Part shown: in pieces, positions 7,650-17,172 of the stretch
Numbering within the stretch: position 1 is the stretch's first letter
Layout of the letters: every line of letters begins with the position of its first letter
From: Pseudohalocynthiibacter aestuariivivens
Lineage (GTDB): Bacteria; Pseudomonadota; Alphaproteobacteria; Rhodobacterales; Rhodobacteraceae
Assembly: GCF_018457175.1 (NCBI RefSeq)
Contig: NZ_JAGFNU010000011.1
Coordinates: forward strand, 1-64,000
Direction: 5' to 3'
DNA length: 64,000 bases
Notes under the pieces: generated by a model
Databases searched by the model: none
Seen by the model: the letters and a program-made list of their open reading frames with translations, nothing else
What the model was told of the DNA's origin: nothing
Translations under genes and position numbers: made by a program

Positions 7650-8975
7650 ATGTCCGGAATTCCGCACGACCATTACGAGCCCAAGTCGGGTATCGAAAAA
7701 TGGCTCCATTCACGCCTGCCTGTGGTTGGCCTTCTCTATGATACACTGATGATCCCCACACCCAAAAACCTGAATTGGATGTGGATCTGGGGTATCGTCC
7801 TTACATTCTGCCTCGTATTGCAAATTATCACCGGCATCATTCTGGCGATGCATTACACGCCGCATGTCGACATGGCGTTTGCCTCGATTGAGCATATCAT
7901 GCGCAATGTGAATGGCGGCCACATGATGCGCTACGTTCATATGAACGGTGCATCACTGTTCTTCGTGGCGGTTTATGCACACATCTTCCGCGGCCTTTAC
8001 TACGGATCTTACAAGGCGCCGCGTGAAGTTACGTGGATCATCGGGATGCTGATTTACCTTTGCATGATGGGCACGGCGTTTATGGGTTATGTTCTGCCCT
8101 GGGGTCAGATGTCTTTCCACGGTACTGCTGTGATCACCGGCCTCTTTGGTGCGATCCCGGGTATTGGTGAAGCAATTCAGACATGGCTTCTGGGCGCAAG
8201 CGCAGTTGGGCAACCGGCACTTAACAGGTTCTTCTCACTTCACTACCTGCTGCCGTTTGTGATTGCTGGGCTTGTGGTTGTTCATATCTGGGCATTCCAC
8301 TCAACCGGTAACAACAACCCAACCGGCGTCGACGTACGCAAGGACTCTAAGGCTGTTGCGGAAAAAGACACCCTTCCGTTTTGGCCATACTTTGTGATCA
8401 AAGACGTCTTTGCACTGGCCGTTATCATGTTGATTTTCTGGGCGATCGTCGGCTTTATGCCGAACTACCTTGGCCACCCGGACAACTACATCGAAGCGAA
8501 CGCGCTGGTGACGCCTGCACACATCGTTCCCGAATGGTATTTCCTGCCATTCTACGCGATCCTGCGGGCCTTCACGGCTGATGTCTGGGCTGTTCAGCTT
8601 GTAAGCTTTGTCACCGGTGGCATCATCAACGCCAAGTTCTTTGGTGTTCTGGCAATGTTTGGCGCAATCGCCGTTCTGGCGTTGGCTCCTTGGCTCGATA
8701 CTTCATCTGTACGCTCGGGTCGTTACCGTCCGATGTTCAAATGGTGGTTTGTGCTTCTTGTGATCGACTTCTTTGTTCTGATGTGGGTTGGCGCACGCCC
8801 TGCTGAGTTCCCGTATGACTGGATCTCACTGATCGCATCCGCCTATTGGTTCGCCTACTTCCTGATCATCCTTCCGCTATTGGGTGTGATTGAGAAACCA
8901 GAGGCACAACCGGCCACCATCGAAGCAGACTTTGACGCACACTACGGCGCCAAAGCTGAAACGCCGGCCGAGTGA
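7650..8975 (+). CDS. petB: ubiquinol-cytochrome c reductase, cytochrome b subunit
   Basis: The 441-residue integral membrane protein carries both b-type haems and the quinone sites of the bc1 complex. The haem-ligand histidines fall at 97, 111, 198 and 212, the same numbers as in Rhodobacter capsulatus cytochrome b. The Qo-site PEWY motif is at residues 294-297. Eight or so membrane segments are evident. A GGGAGG site precedes the ATG. The stop overlaps the region of the petC start. The hydrophilic C-terminal tail after residue 415 is usual for the alphaproteobacterial form. Confidence 0.97.
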   Translation: MSGIPHDHYEPKSGIEKWLHSRLPVVGLLYDTLMIPTPKNLNWMWIWGIVLTFCLVLQIITGIILAMHYTPHVDMAFASIEHIMRNVNGGHMMRYVHMNGASLFFVAVYAHIFRGLYYGSYKAPREVTWIIGMLIYLCMMGTAFMGYVLPWGQMSFHGTAVITGLFGAIPGIGEAIQTWLLGASAVGQPALNRFFSLHYLLPFVIAGLVVVHIWAFHSTGNNNPTGVDVRKDSKAVAEKDTLPFWPYFVIKDVFALAVIMLIFWAIVGFMPNYLGHPDNYIEANALVTPAHIVPEWYFLPFYAILRAFTADVWAVQLVSFVTGGIINAKFFGVLAMFGAIAVLALAPWLDTSSVRSGRYRPMFKWWFVLLVIDFFVLMWVGARPAEFPYDWISLIASAYWFAYFLIILPLLGVIEKPEAQPATIEADFDAHYGAKAETPAE

Positions 8976-8989
8976 AAGGGACAATGACA

Positions 8990-9799
8990 ATGATCAAAAA
9001 ACTAGCGATCACCGCCGTCACGGCCCTTGGCCTTTCAACCGGAGGCGTTTTTGCAGCCGGTGGCGAGCAACACATCGAAGATTTTGCTTTCTCGTTCGAA
9101 GGACCTTTTGGCAAATTCGATCAGAACCAGTTGCAACGCGGCCTGCAAATCTACACCGAAGTCTGTTCAGCCTGCCACGGCATGCAATATGTCTACTTCC
9201 GCAACCTCGCGGATGAAGGCGGACTTGGGTATTCAGAAGACCAGGCACGGGCTTACGCTGAAAACTTCGAAGTCTGGGATCCCGAGCTTAGCGACGGTGA
9301 CGGTGATTTTCGCACGGCGACCCCGGCGGATCACTTCCCTGCAAACACTGCGGCTGGTGCGCCTGACTTGTCTTTGATGGCAAAAGCGCGCGCGGGTTTT
9401 CACGGGCCATATGGCCTAGGGATCAATCAGGCCGTTCGCGGCATGGGTGGTGCTGAATATATCGCTTCGATCCTGACTGGCTACACCGGCCACGAAAAAG
9501 AAGAAAACAACGTCACTTTCTATGAAAACACTGCCTTCCCGGGCGGCTGGATTTCAATGGCGCCGCCGCTGGTTGGTGAAGATGTAGAGTACGCCGACGG
9601 CCACTCTAACGATCTTCACCACGAAGCAATGGATGTTTCTGCCTTCCTGATGTGGGCTGCAGAACCAAAAATGATGGCTCGTCAGCAAGCAGGCTTCATC
9701 GGTGTTTTCTCTCTCTTGATTCTGTCGGTGCTGCTCTATCTCACCAACAAACGGATTTGGGCACCAATCAAGAAAAGAGCGAAATCTGGCGAAGCATAG
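8990..9799 (+). CDS. petC: ubiquinol-cytochrome c reductase, cytochrome c1 subunit
   Basis: This periplasmic c-type cytochrome of the bc1 complex is anchored by a C-terminal helix ([16 protein letters not shown]) and takes electrons from the Rieske centre to cytochrome c. The haem-binding motif CSACH has Cys59, Cys62 and His63. The Met ligand probably lies in WISMAPPL. A cleavable signal peptide ends near AGVFAA-type residues 20-23. Of three in-frame ATGs (8972, 8984, 8990) I chose 8990, because the AGGG at 8977-8980 is nine bases away and the signal peptide then begins MIKK. A strong terminator follows at 9824. Confidence 0.93.
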   Translation: MIKKLAITAVTALGLSTGGVFAAGGEQHIEDFAFSFEGPFGKFDQNQLQRGLQIYTEVCSACHGMQYVYFRNLADEGGLGYSEDQARAYAENFEVWDPELSDGDGDFRTATPADHFPANTAAGAPDLSLMAKARAGFHGPYGLGINQAVRGMGGAEYIASILTGYTGHEKEENNVTFYENTAFPGGWISMAPPLVGEDVEYADGHSNDLHHEAMDVSAFLMWAAEPKMMARQQAGFIGVFSLLILSVLLYLTNKRIWAPIKKRAKSGEA

Positions 9800-9823
9800 A
9801 ACTCGTTGATTTTAAAATGAACA

Positions 9824-9852
9824 AACCCCGCCATTCGGCGGGGTTTTCTTTT
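9824..9852 (+). terminator. intrinsic terminator of petABC
   Basis: AACCCCGCC (9824-9832), loop ATTC, GGCGGGGTT (9837-9845), then TTCTTTTGTT. This is a perfect 9-bp stem followed by a T-rich run, just after petC. Confidence 0.92.
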
Positions 9853-9950
9853 GTTAGCCTGTATCACTATCCTGTCAGTCGATCGTGATACGCTCCACCT
9901 TTTTTGCTGTGCTAGGGTGAACCTGCACAAATTGATTAAAGGCGCACAGC

Positions 9951-10622
9951 ATGGCTGCGGGCACACTAATAAAGCATTTCTCTAACCATAGACGCCGTTT
10001 CGTGGTCCTGATCATATTTCTCGCGATTCTGTTTTTGGGTTGGTACTTTGGGCAACGCGCCGCAAGTTATGCGTCCAGCGAAGCCGTACTCAATGACGAA
10101 CCCCTGATGCGGATGATGATACTGACCATTGCTGGTCTCTACATCGTCACATCGGCGATACCCTTTGTCCCCGGTGCAGAGATCGGGTTTGGTATGCTGA
10201 TGATCTTTGGCGCAAGTGCCGCGATACTGGTCTATCTGTGCATGGTGGCCGCTTTGCTGATCGCCTACCTGATTGGCCGGTTTGTACCTGCCGCACTTAT
10301 TGCCAGAGCATTTGCATATCTGGGATTCGAACGCGCACGAACTCTGGTGGAGAATCTGGCTGGTCTGGACCACAAAGAGCGCCTTTCCTATTTGGCAGAG
10401 AACGCACCGAACCGTATTATTCCGTTCCTGCTAAAGCACAGGTATCTTGCGCTGATCGCTGTGTTAAACCTGCCGGGTAACGTTGTTCTTGGCGGCGGTG
10501 GCGGCATTGCATTTGCAGCAGGCATGTCCGGGCTATATCCACTGCCCGCGTTTGTTATTTCACTCCTGATTGCCGTCGCGCCAGTGCCTTTGATGTTCGT
10601 GCTGTCGCACAATTTTTTCTGA
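9951..10622 (+). CDS. membrane protein, probably VTT/DedA-like (TVP38 type)
   Basis: The 223-residue product has about five hydrophobic segments (around residues 17-33, 55-75, 80-112, 165-185 and 195-220). A central region rich in Gly and Pro (AIPFVPGAEIGFGML) and a later NLPGNVVLGGGGG segment recall the paired re-entrant loops of the VTT/SNARE-associated domain, which includes DedA and TMEM64/TVP38 proteins. Members are linked to membrane lipid or drug handling, but no substrate can be given. It lies convergent with thiQ, with stops only three bases apart and no terminator between them. The family assignment is from pattern only. Confidence 0.6.
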   Translation: MAAGTLIKHFSNHRRRFVVLIIFLAILFLGWYFGQRAASYASSEAVLNDEPLMRMMILTIAGLYIVTSAIPFVPGAEIGFGMLMIFGASAAILVYLCMVAALLIAYLIGRFVPAALIARAFAYLGFERARTLVENLAGLDHKERLSYLAENAPNRIIPFLLKHRYLALIAVLNLPGNVVLGGGGGIAFAAGMSGLYPLPAFVISLLIAVAPVPLMFVLSHNFF

Positions 10623-10625
10623 AGG

Positions 10626-11318
10626 CTACCCCAGATACCTTTTCAACGCGTCTGGCGGGTTGGCAAATAGCGTGGCCGTATCTATTGGCGGATGCGCAAT
10701 ACCCTCTGCCACAAGGATTGTTTGGCTTGAAATGCGCACTGCATCATCCGGGTCGTGGCTAACCATCAGCAGGGTTGCGCCTGTCTCATCAAGCAGGTCT
10801 GCCAGAAGGGTTAGCATCTCACCCTTTAATGCCGGGCCGAGCGCACCGAATGGCTCATCCAGCAACACAAGTGGTTTTTGACGCAAGATCATACGTGCCA
10901 ACGCAACACGAGCGATCTGCCCGCCCGACAAAGCGGCTGGTTTGCGGTTGCCGAACCCTTTCAACCCCACTCGTTCAAGAGTATTACTCACGGCCTCTTT
11001 TTGCGAAGAGGATAGCCTCAAATCAGAACGCAGGCCAAGGCCAACATTCTCCGCAGCACTTAAATGTGGGAACAGGTTATTGTCCTGAAACAACAAACTT
11101 AGCGGTCTTTCTCCCGGCGGAAGGTCAGCCAGATCAACCCCATCCCACAGGATTTTGCCACTTCCGGGTTTCAGGAAACCTGCGATGGCTGCGAGCAAGG
11201 TTGATTTGCCCGCCCCGGATGGCCCGATTACAGCAACCCTTGCTCCTGTTGGGACTGACAGATCAGCCGTAAGGCAAAAATCGTCCTGAACAATTTCCAA
11301 TCTTTCAAGTGTCAGCAT
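10626..11318 (-). CDS. thiQ: thiamine ABC transporter, ATP-binding subunit
   Basis: The 230-residue ATPase would power thiamine or thiamine-phosphate uptake with ThiP and ThiB. Walker A GPSGAGKST is at residues 32-40, the Q-loop in LFQDN near residue 78, the signature LSGGQ at 130-134 and Walker B LVLLDEP at 150-156, then the switch His in VSHDP. I chose the ATG at 11318 (start MLTLERLEI) because GGGGGT lies about seven bases upstream; an ATG seven codons earlier is less likely. The gene overlaps the end of thiP by 14 bases. Its place behind a TPP riboswitch makes the substrate call firm. Confidence 0.92.
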   Translation of the reverse strand: MLTLERLEIVQDDFCLTADLSVPTGARVAVIGPSGAGKSTLLAAIAGFLKPGSGKILWDGVDLADLPPGERPLSLLFQDNNLFPHLSAAENVGLGLRSDLRLSSSQKEAVSNTLERVGLKGFGNRKPAALSGGQIARVALARMILRQKPLVLLDEPFGALGPALKGEMLTLLADLLDETGATLLMVSHDPDDAVRISSQTILVAEGIAHPPIDTATLFANPPDALKRYLG

Positions 11319-12879
11319 CAACACGACCCCCACGATCAAAAACCCAAAACAGACACAGGCTGAGCGCCAACAAGACTAGCGCCGCTCCTGCCGCGTCGCC
11401 CATCCGGTAGGCCGTCATTAAACGAAACATCTGTAACGGTAGTGTCGCGCTTTCAGGATCAGCAAACAATGCGATAACCCCAAGGTCCCCCATAGACAAC
11501 GCTGCCGCAAGACCAGCAGCGAACCCAAGCGGTCTGCGCATCCGTGGCAAGATCAGCAACCGCATCCGGGACCAGCCTGACAGACCAAGACTGTCAGCGA
11601 GGCGACCAAAGTCATTTTCGATGTCGCGCAGTGCGGGGCTCAACGCGCGCAAGGCGAATGGCAGGCTCATCGCGGCGTTTACGATAGCTGTTACCGGCAG
11701 CGCCAGATCGGACGGGCGCGCAAACGGGAAGATCATGATAAATAACCCGGTCCCGACAACCAAAGGTGACGCAGCAATCGTCAGATATCCAAAACCCTCG
11801 ACAAATCCGGCGGTTCGTTTCTGGCCAAGTTTGACTGCAAGCAATGCCAAGGACAAAGCCAGGCTGATCGCGAGTGCTGCAGAACCCAAGGCCACCAGTA
11901 CTGATCTGAACGCAGACCACCAGACAACATCAGGCAGCGTCCAGACTGCTCCGGCACCTTTAAGAAAGATCACGACCAGGGGAGTGAGCAAAAACAGCTT
12001 GGCGAACACAAGGACAGTAAAATCCTGCGCGCGAAGCACCGGATTGCTCGTGTCCCACCGTTCAACAGTCCGGTCAAGGCCTGCCCCCATGCCTGCAGGT
12101 GTTGCCACACGCCACGCGATAACCGCAACAACCGCGCATAAACCAAATTGAATGACAGCAAGAAGAGCCGCTTTTCCAAGATCAAAGTCAAACCGGAACG
12201 CCTGATAAATCGCGAGTTCCAGCGTTGTCGCCTTTGGCCCCCCACCCAATGCAAGAACAACCGCAAAGCTGGTCATGCAAAGAAGGAAGATCACCATGAA
12301 GATACCCGGGACAACTGCGCGCAGCATTGGCCATTCCAGAACACGCTGTATGTCTGCATTGTCAAAGCCAAGCGAGGCTGCAAGACGAAACCGCTCTGCC
12401 GGGATGGCCAGCCAACCTTGCAAAATAAGGCGTGTCGCAAGGGGGATGTTGAAAAAGACATGCGCCAGAACGACGCCGTGTAATCCATAAATATGAACAG
12501 GCGGCAAACCCACCCAGCCAAGCATCGTGCTGAGTATGCCTGACCGGCCAAACACCGCGAGCAATCCCAGCACCGCAACAATAACCGGCAGGATAAACGG
12601 CGCGCCAAGCAATGTAACAAGCGCTGAGCGTCCGAAAAACTGCCGCCGCGCAAGCGCGCGTGCCACCGGCACTGCAAGAAGCACGCTTAGAGATGCCGAA
12701 AGGAACGCCTGCCAAAGCGTAAACCTTAACGCAGCCCAATCTGCTGGGCGCAAGGCGGATACCCCCTCTGCCCGCGTTACTACGGCAGCCAATGTGCCGA
12801 GCGTCAGCAAAAGGATGAGGGCGGCAGAAACCGCCCCCAAGCCGTAGACCGGCTTTATTGGGACAAGGCGTTTCGCCAT
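11305..12879 (-). CDS. thiP: thiamine ABC transporter, permease subunit
   Basis: The 524-residue permease contains two homologous halves, each with a binding-protein-dependent transport (EAA-loop) domain, giving about twelve membrane segments; the first coupling loop lies near residues 155-190 and the second near 435-470. A fused double permease of this length is characteristic of ThiP and related iron and thiamine transporters. It moves thiamine across the inner membrane using ThiQ. It overlaps thiB by 25 bases upstream and thiQ by 14 bases downstream, so the three are translated as a block. Confidence 0.93.
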   Translation of the reverse strand: MAKRLVPIKPVYGLGAVSAALILLLTLGTLAAVVTRAEGVSALRPADWAALRFTLWQAFLSASLSVLLAVPVARALARRQFFGRSALVTLLGAPFILPVIVAVLGLLAVFGRSGILSTMLGWVGLPPVHIYGLHGVVLAHVFFNIPLATRLILQGWLAIPAERFRLAASLGFDNADIQRVLEWPMLRAVVPGIFMVIFLLCMTSFAVVLALGGGPKATTLELAIYQAFRFDFDLGKAALLAVIQFGLCAVVAVIAWRVATPAGMGAGLDRTVERWDTSNPVLRAQDFTVLVFAKLFLLTPLVVIFLKGAGAVWTLPDVVWWSAFRSVLVALGSAALAISLALSLALLAVKLGQKRTAGFVEGFGYLTIAASPLVVGTGLFIMIFPFARPSDLALPVTAIVNAAMSLPFALRALSPALRDIENDFGRLADSLGLSGWSRMRLLILPRMRRPLGFAAGLAAALSMGDLGVIALFADPESATLPLQMFRLMTAYRMGDAAGAALVLLALSLCLFWVFDRGGRVDADT

Positions 12880-13835
12880 TCTTCCAGTGCTCCGTCCCGC
12901 ACGTCATTCGCTTCTTGTTCGGACAAGAAGATCGCCTTTTCAGGCGTTCCTAACTGCAAAAACTGTGCGGGTAGTTTCTCTGCATCAAGCTGGGCGGGGT
13001 AGGACCAGTTGCTTGTCGGGATCATAGACTGGAACTCCTCTGACAGGACGTATTCCATAAACGAGTCAGCAAGTTCCGGCTGATCGGTCGTCGCGATTTT
13101 CCCCGCCAACTCGACAAGCACATAGTGGCCCTCATCAAAAATCGCCGCCGATTTTGTCAAATCCTCTTCGGCTATGATATGATAGGCGGGCGACGTGGTG
13201 AACGACAAAACCATGTCAGCTTCGCCATCCGTGAACATACCGTAGGCTTCGGACCAGCCTTTGGTCACGGTCAGGATTTTTGGCGCAAGCCGTGTCCAGG
13301 CGTTTTCCGCATCATCCCCGTAAACCGATTTCACCCAAAGCAACAGGCCAAGACCAGAGATCGAACTCCGTGGGTCCTGAATAACGATTTTCACATCGTC
13401 CGGCATCTCTAGCAGCGCTTCAAAGCTGGTGGGTGGGTTTTCAAGCTTGGTGTTGTCGTAGACGAAGGAAAGGTAGCTCCAGTCAAAGGGCAGAAACACG
13501 TCATCCGACCATTCAATCGGCAGCGTGAGGCCACTGGTGTCTTGACCATGTGTACCAAACAAGCCTGATTCCCGCGCCTTCAGCGTGACATCGGTGTTCA
13601 GGCCAATGACAGCATCCGCCTCTGTCCGTTCCCCTTCAAGCAATAGCCGGGGCAGAACATCACCCGTGATAAATTGCAAATCACAGGCGCAGCGTTCTTC
13701 AAACCCTGCTTCAATGCCGGGGCCCGGGCCCCATTCAGACGCAAAGTAGTCTGGTGCGTAAACTGTCAGAACGGGTGCCTCTGCCGCAGCCATGCTGGCT
13801 GCACAAAGTCCCGCGGCGATCAGTGGATATTTCAT
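12855..13835 (-). CDS. thiB: thiamine-binding periplasmic protein
   Basis: The 326-residue solute-binding protein has a signal peptide (MKYPLIAAGLCAASMAAA, cleavage near residue 18) and the ThiB pattern: LTVYAPDYFASEWGPG at the N-terminus, FITGDVLPRLL and DAVIGLNTD in the first lobe, and the aromatic-rich SNWSYPAQ near the C-terminus. It should deliver thiamine or its phosphates to ThiPQ in the periplasm. It is the first gene of the unit and starts about 40 bases downstream of the TPP riboswitch. The gene order B-P-Q is the classical one. Confidence 0.94.
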   Translation of the reverse strand: MKYPLIAAGLCAASMAAAEAPVLTVYAPDYFASEWGPGPGIEAGFEERCACDLQFITGDVLPRLLLEGERTEADAVIGLNTDVTLKARESGLFGTHGQDTSGLTLPIEWSDDVFLPFDWSYLSFVYDNTKLENPPTSFEALLEMPDDVKIVIQDPRSSISGLGLLLWVKSVYGDDAENAWTRLAPKILTVTKGWSEAYGMFTDGEADMVLSFTTSPAYHIIAEEDLTKSAAIFDEGHYVLVELAGKIATTDQPELADSFMEYVLSEEFQSMIPTSNWSYPAQLDAEKLPAQFLQLGTPEKAIFLSEQEANDVRDGALEEWRNALSQ

Positions 13836-13876
13836 ATCTCATCCTCTATTTGCCGACGGGCGGATATCGGGATGAG

Positions 13877-13966
13877 TGCATCTCAACCTTCCCTCCGCCG
13901 GTCTTAACCGGTTCAGGTTCAACGGGTCCGCTATTGCATCTCAGCCAGTAAAGGCCCCCCGAGGTA
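13877..13966 (-). promoter_or_regulatory. TPP riboswitch (THI element) upstream of thiBPQ
   Basis: Minus-strand reading gives the conserved blocks in order: CTCGGGGGGCC, CTGAGATG, GACCCGTTGAACCTGA, then CCGGTTAAGACCGGCGGAGGGAAGG with its closing hairpin. This is the thiamine pyrophosphate aptamer. It ends about 40 bases from the thiB ATG, so TPP binding likely hides the ribosome site or triggers early termination. Confidence 0.95.
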
Positions 13967-14061
13967 AGGATGTCTCTAGGGCGGCATAACGCACTTGGCA
14001 AGCCAAAACCCCTTGAGACAGGCGCCGCCGCCCGGTAGAGCAGTTGAAAAGGAGCGTTTGC

Positions 14062-15162
14062 ATGAGCATCAATACATTCGGGCATCTCTTTCGTGTAACT
14101 ACGTGGGGCGAAAGCCACGGGCCCGCTTTGGGCGCGACAGTGGATGGCTGCCCCCCCGGTGTGCCGGTCACTCCCGAAATGCTCCAGCATTGGCTCGACA
14201 AGCGCAAACCCGGCCAGAGCAAGCACACCACGCAACGGCAAGAGGCCGATCTGGTACGCATTCTGTCCGGAGTGTATGAGGGCAAAACCACAGGCACGCC
14301 GATTCAGTTGATGATTGAAAACACCGATCAGCGGTCTAAGGATTATGGGGATATCGCCGAAACCTTTCGTCCCGGCCACGCAGACATCACCTACCATCAA
14401 AAATACGGCAACCGTGACCCGCGCGGTGGCGGCCGGTCGTCGGCACGTGAAACCGCTGCACGGGTTGCAGCGGGTGGGGTTGCGCGCGAAGCGATCAAGG
14501 CTTTGGTGCCTCATGTCGAGATCAGGGGTTACATGGTTCAGATGGGCGAAATGCACATTGACCGAAGCAGATTTGACTGGGACGCGATTGACCAGAATGA
14601 TTTCTGGATTCCCGATGCAGGTGCCGTTGAAGATTGGGACGCCTATCTTGGAAAAATCCGAAAATCAAAAAACTCGGTTGGGGCCGTTGTCGAGGTTGTG
14701 GCGCGTGGCGTCCCGGCAGGCATAGGCGCGCCTGTCTACGGTAAGCTTGATACCGACCTTGCCGCCGCGATGATGTCAATCAATGCCGTAAAGGGTGTTG
14801 AGATTGGTGAAGGCATGGCGGCGGCAGCGCTAAAAGGCACTGACAACGCGGACGAGATATTCATGGGGCCGGATGGACCCGAGTATAGCTCTAACCATTC
14901 GGGCGGCATTTTGGGTGGAATAAGCACTGGTCAGGATCTCGTCGTTCGTTTCGCCGTAAAGCCAACGTCATCGATCCTCACACCACGCAGATCGATCCGC
15001 AAAGATGGCACCCCGATCGAGGTGGTGACCAAAGGCCGGCATGATCCCTGCGTTGGGATTCGCGCAGTTCCGGTCGGCGAAGCAATGATGGCCTGCGTTA
15101 TACTGGACCACCTGCTGTTGCACCGTGGCCAGGTTGGTGAAAATCAGGGCAAGATTGGCTGA
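14062..15162 (+). CDS. aroC: chorismate synthase
   Basis: The 366-residue enzyme performs the last shikimate step, turning EPSP into chorismate with reduced FMN. Signatures are [11 protein letters not shown] near the start, the [14 protein letters not shown] segment followed by [14 protein letters not shown] in the first third, and the C-terminal [14 protein letters not shown] chose the ATG at 14062 because GGAG lies seven bases upstream and the protein then starts MSINTFGH like its relatives; an ATG six codons earlier is unsupported. It is divergent from thiBPQ. Its end overlaps the open frame of the HD-domain gene. Confidence 0.96.
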   Translation: MSINTFGHLFRVTTWGESHGPALGATVDGCPPGVPVTPEMLQHWLDKRKPGQSKHTTQRQEADLVRILSGVYEGKTTGTPIQLMIENTDQRSKDYGDIAETFRPGHADITYHQKYGNRDPRGGGRSSARETAARVAAGGVAREAIKALVPHVEIRGYMVQMGEMHIDRSRFDWDAIDQNDFWIPDAGAVEDWDAYLGKIRKSKNSVGAVVEVVARGVPAGIGAPVYGKLDTDLAAAMMSINAVKGVEIGEGMAAAALKGTDNADEIFMGPDGPEYSSNHSGGILGGISTGQDLVVRFAVKPTSSILTPRRSIRKDGTPIEVVTKGRHDPCVGIRAVPVGEAMMACVILDHLLLHRGQVGENQGKIG

Positions 15163-15811
15163 TTTACACCAACAGTTTCGCCGGATCGTTGCGGATCACA
15201 TGGCGAATGATGCTGCGCATGACCTCGCGCATCTAGACAGGGTCTGGCGAAACTGTCAGCAGATTGCCGAAGGCGAAGGTGTGGTTGCTGGAAGCACCCT
15301 CTTAGCAGCGGCCTATTTTCATGATCTGGTAAACCTGCCAAAAGATGACCCAAACCGGGTGGGTGCGTCGACTATGTCCGCAGATGCAGCTGAGGGGCTA
15401 CTTGCTCCATTTTCGTTTTCCGAGGAAGGCATTGCAACAATCAGACACGCGATAGAGGCACATAGCTACTTTGCGAACATTCCTGCGCGAAACATAGAGG
15501 CGAAGATTTTGCGGGACGCTGATCGGTTAGATGCGCTGGGAGCCATTGGTATCGCGCGCGCCTTTGCTGTCGCGGGTTCTTTAGGGCGTGAACTTTATAA
15601 TCCAACCGACCCATTTCCAACAATCCGTGCACTTGATGATCTACGGTTCTCAATTGATCACTGGGCCGCAAAGCTCTTAAAGCTTCCTCGTAAGATGTCG
15701 ACCGATACCGCCCGTAAGCTGGCAACAGAGCGGGCCGCAATTATGTGCAGGTTTTTGGAAAATCTCGCGAATGAAATTGGCCACAAATTACCCGAAAACT
15801 GGGGTGGCTAA
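15125..15811 (+). CDS. HD-domain phosphohydrolase (YedJ-like)
   Basis: The product of up to 228 residues has the HD metal-binding pattern: HDLAHLDRV near residue 32, YFHDLVN near residue 64 (the HD pair), a later AIEAHS and [11 protein letters not shown] near residue 130 supplying the last Asp. This arrangement fits small stand-alone HD phosphohydrolases such as YedJ, which act on nucleotides or other phosphate esters; the substrate is not known. The ATG at 15125 would overlap aroC by 38 bases. A TTG at 15155 preceded by AGGGC would give a ten-residue shorter protein starting near LADLHQQF, which is plausible. The 3' end overlaps the convergent transporter gene by four bases. Confidence 0.82.
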   Translation: MARLVKIRARLADLHQQFRRIVADHMANDAAHDLAHLDRVWRNCQQIAEGEGVVAGSTLLAAAYFHDLVNLPKDDPNRVGASTMSADAAEGLLAPFSFSEEGIATIRHAIEAHSYFANIPARNIEAKILRDADRLDALGAIGIARAFAVAGSLGRELYNPTDPFPTIRALDDLRFSIDHWAAKLLKLPRKMSTDTARKLATERAAIMCRFLENLANEIGHKLPENWGG

Positions 15812-16674
15812 GCGCGTTGTTTAGACAACTGCACCGCCAGAATGCCCACAGTGATGATCGCGACACCAATCAGGTCTATCCCGCCTATCGCTTCGCCAAG
15901 TAAAACACCGGCGATTGCAACACCAAAGAATGGATTCAGGAAGTGAAAGGTCGCTGCGCGTACAGCACCTATTCTGCCAACCAGTGCGAACCAAACCCAG
16001 GTTGCCAGTACACCCGGAACCAGCGTTGTGTAGATAAACGCAAAACCCAGCCTCCAGGTGAAGTTAACTTCAATTGTTTCCAGCCCGGCTGACGCGACGG
16101 CAAGGATACCCGCGCCAACAAACATCTGCAGCCCGACAATCATCATGACATTTCCGCCGGATGATGCCCCCCGCACCGAAAGTGTGGCAATGGTCAGGGC
16201 TACGGCGGCGATTCCGCACAGGCTGACGCCGTAGAGGTCAACTCCACCGTTAATCCGCGTACCCATAATCAGGCCAACGCCAATTACGCCCGCCAGCAGG
16301 CCGAGTACCGCAAGCGGGCGAAGCCGTTCGCGGAAAACCACCCAGCCAGCAAAGGCAACCATCAGTGGCATCATCGATGCGATGATAGAGGCAAGCGACG
16401 CTTCGATGGTTTGCATCGCAACAAAATTAAGCCCCAGATATAGCGCGTTCTGGCACAGCCCAAAAACAAATGTCGCACGCCATTGGTCGCGCGTCAGGGT
16501 CCAGCATTGGCCCATCATCCGGGCGAGCCCCACGCCGATGATTCCAGAGATAAGGAACCGAAGCGCCAGTGAGCCCAACGGAGGCGCATCCATCACGATG
16601 ACCCGTGCAGAGGTAAAGGCCGAAGACCACATCAATGCAAAGGCAAGCCCCATGCCTATCGCACGTATGTCCAT
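15808..16674 (-). CDS. EamA/DMT-family transporter
   Basis: The 288-residue protein has ten hydrophobic segments in two EamA repeats (roughly residues 5-135 and 145-280), the usual layout of drug/metabolite transporters. The conserved ALRFLISG and the Pro-containing ASMMPLMVAF stretch are visible in the first repeat. These carriers export or import small metabolites; the substrate cannot be predicted. I chose the ATG at 16674, preceded by TTTGGAGGCAGG. A longer frame reaches 16740, but that extension is the translated terminator hairpin of the upstream HU gene. Confidence 0.85.
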   Translation of the reverse strand: MDIRAIGMGLAFALMWSSAFTSARVIVMDAPPLGSLALRFLISGIIGVGLARMMGQCWTLTRDQWRATFVFGLCQNALYLGLNFVAMQTIEASLASIIASMMPLMVAFAGWVVFRERLRPLAVLGLLAGVIGVGLIMGTRINGGVDLYGVSLCGIAAVALTIATLSVRGASSGGNVMMIVGLQMFVGAGILAVASAGLETIEVNFTWRLGFAFIYTTLVPGVLATWVWFALVGRIGAVRAATFHFLNPFFGVAIAGVLLGEAIGGIDLIGVAIITVGILAVQLSKQRA

Positions 16675-16686
16675 TCCTGCCTCCAA

Positions 16687-16717
16687 ATGAAAAGGGTCGC
16701 CTGTGTCAGGCGACCCT
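16687..16717 (-). terminator. intrinsic terminator of the HU gene
   Basis: A perfect 10-bp inverted repeat, GGGTCGCCTG (16694-16703) and CAGGCGACCC (16707-16716), with a three-base loop is followed on the minus strand by TTTTCATTT. It sits 36 bases after the HU stop and just before the transporter ribosome site. Confidence 0.92.
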
Positions 16718-16752
16718 AATGTATTCAGCGTTGGGGACAATCCCCGAACGTA

Positions 16753-17040
16753 TTAGCCGTTGACGCCGTCTTTCAGCGCTTTCGCGATTGTCATTTTGAC
16801 AACTTTGTCGGCGTCTTTTTTGATCTGCTCGCCAGTAGCGGGATTGCGAACCATGCGCTCTGGGCGTTCGCGGCAGTAAATTTTACCAACACCTGGAAGG
16901 GTCACAGCGCCGCCGCCGGTTACTTCGCGCGTGATAACCGCGATAACTGCGTCCAGTGCGCCGTTCGCTGCTTTTTTGTCTGAGCCCATTTCGTCGGCCA
17001 GAGCAGCTACAAGCTGGGTCTTTGTCATTGGTTTTGCCAT
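16753..17040 (-). CDS. HU-family DNA-binding protein
   Basis: The product of about 95 residues is a small basic histone-like protein that bends DNA as a dimer. It has the N-terminal TKTQLVAALADEMG helix, the VTLPGVGKIYCRERPER strand region leading into the beta-arm, and the RNPATGEQI arm motif of HU/IHF. The Cys in the strand and the acidic DKKAANG stretch are mild deviations from classical HupB. I chose the ATG at 17040 (MAKPMTKTQ) because GAGGAGA is 6-7 bases upstream; an ATG five codons earlier lacks a site. It has its own terminator at 16687. Confidence 0.92.
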   Translation of the reverse strand: MAKPMTKTQLVAALADEMGSDKKAANGALDAVIAVITREVTGGGAVTLPGVGKIYCRERPERMVRNPATGEQIKKDADKVVKMTIAKALKDGVNG

Positions 17041-17098
17041 TGTATGTCTCCTCATGAAGCCCTGATAACTTGGGCATTATTGGGCGCATTTAACGGCA

Positions 17099-17118
17099 TG
17101 TTGTGATGGGACACAACA
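17099..17118. promoter_or_regulatory. perfect inverted repeat upstream of HU
   Basis: TGTTGTG (17099-17105), a six-base spacer, then CACAACA (17112-17118), lying between amn and HU about 60 bases before the HU start. There is no T-run after it on the minus strand, so an operator for HU is more likely than an amn terminator. The binding protein is unknown. Confidence 0.4.
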
Positions 17119-17172
17119 ATTAGTGGTAAAATTCTTCAGTTTTTCATGTATTTTGTGCTGATTTTCGCCGTC

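Noticed and set aside
11621-12151. 176-codon plus-strand frame
   Set aside because: Antisense to thiP with low-complexity Ala/Arg/Thr composition.
16675-16740. N-terminal extension of the EamA transporter
   Set aside because: It is the translated HU terminator hairpin; a proper ribosome site precedes the ATG at 16674.
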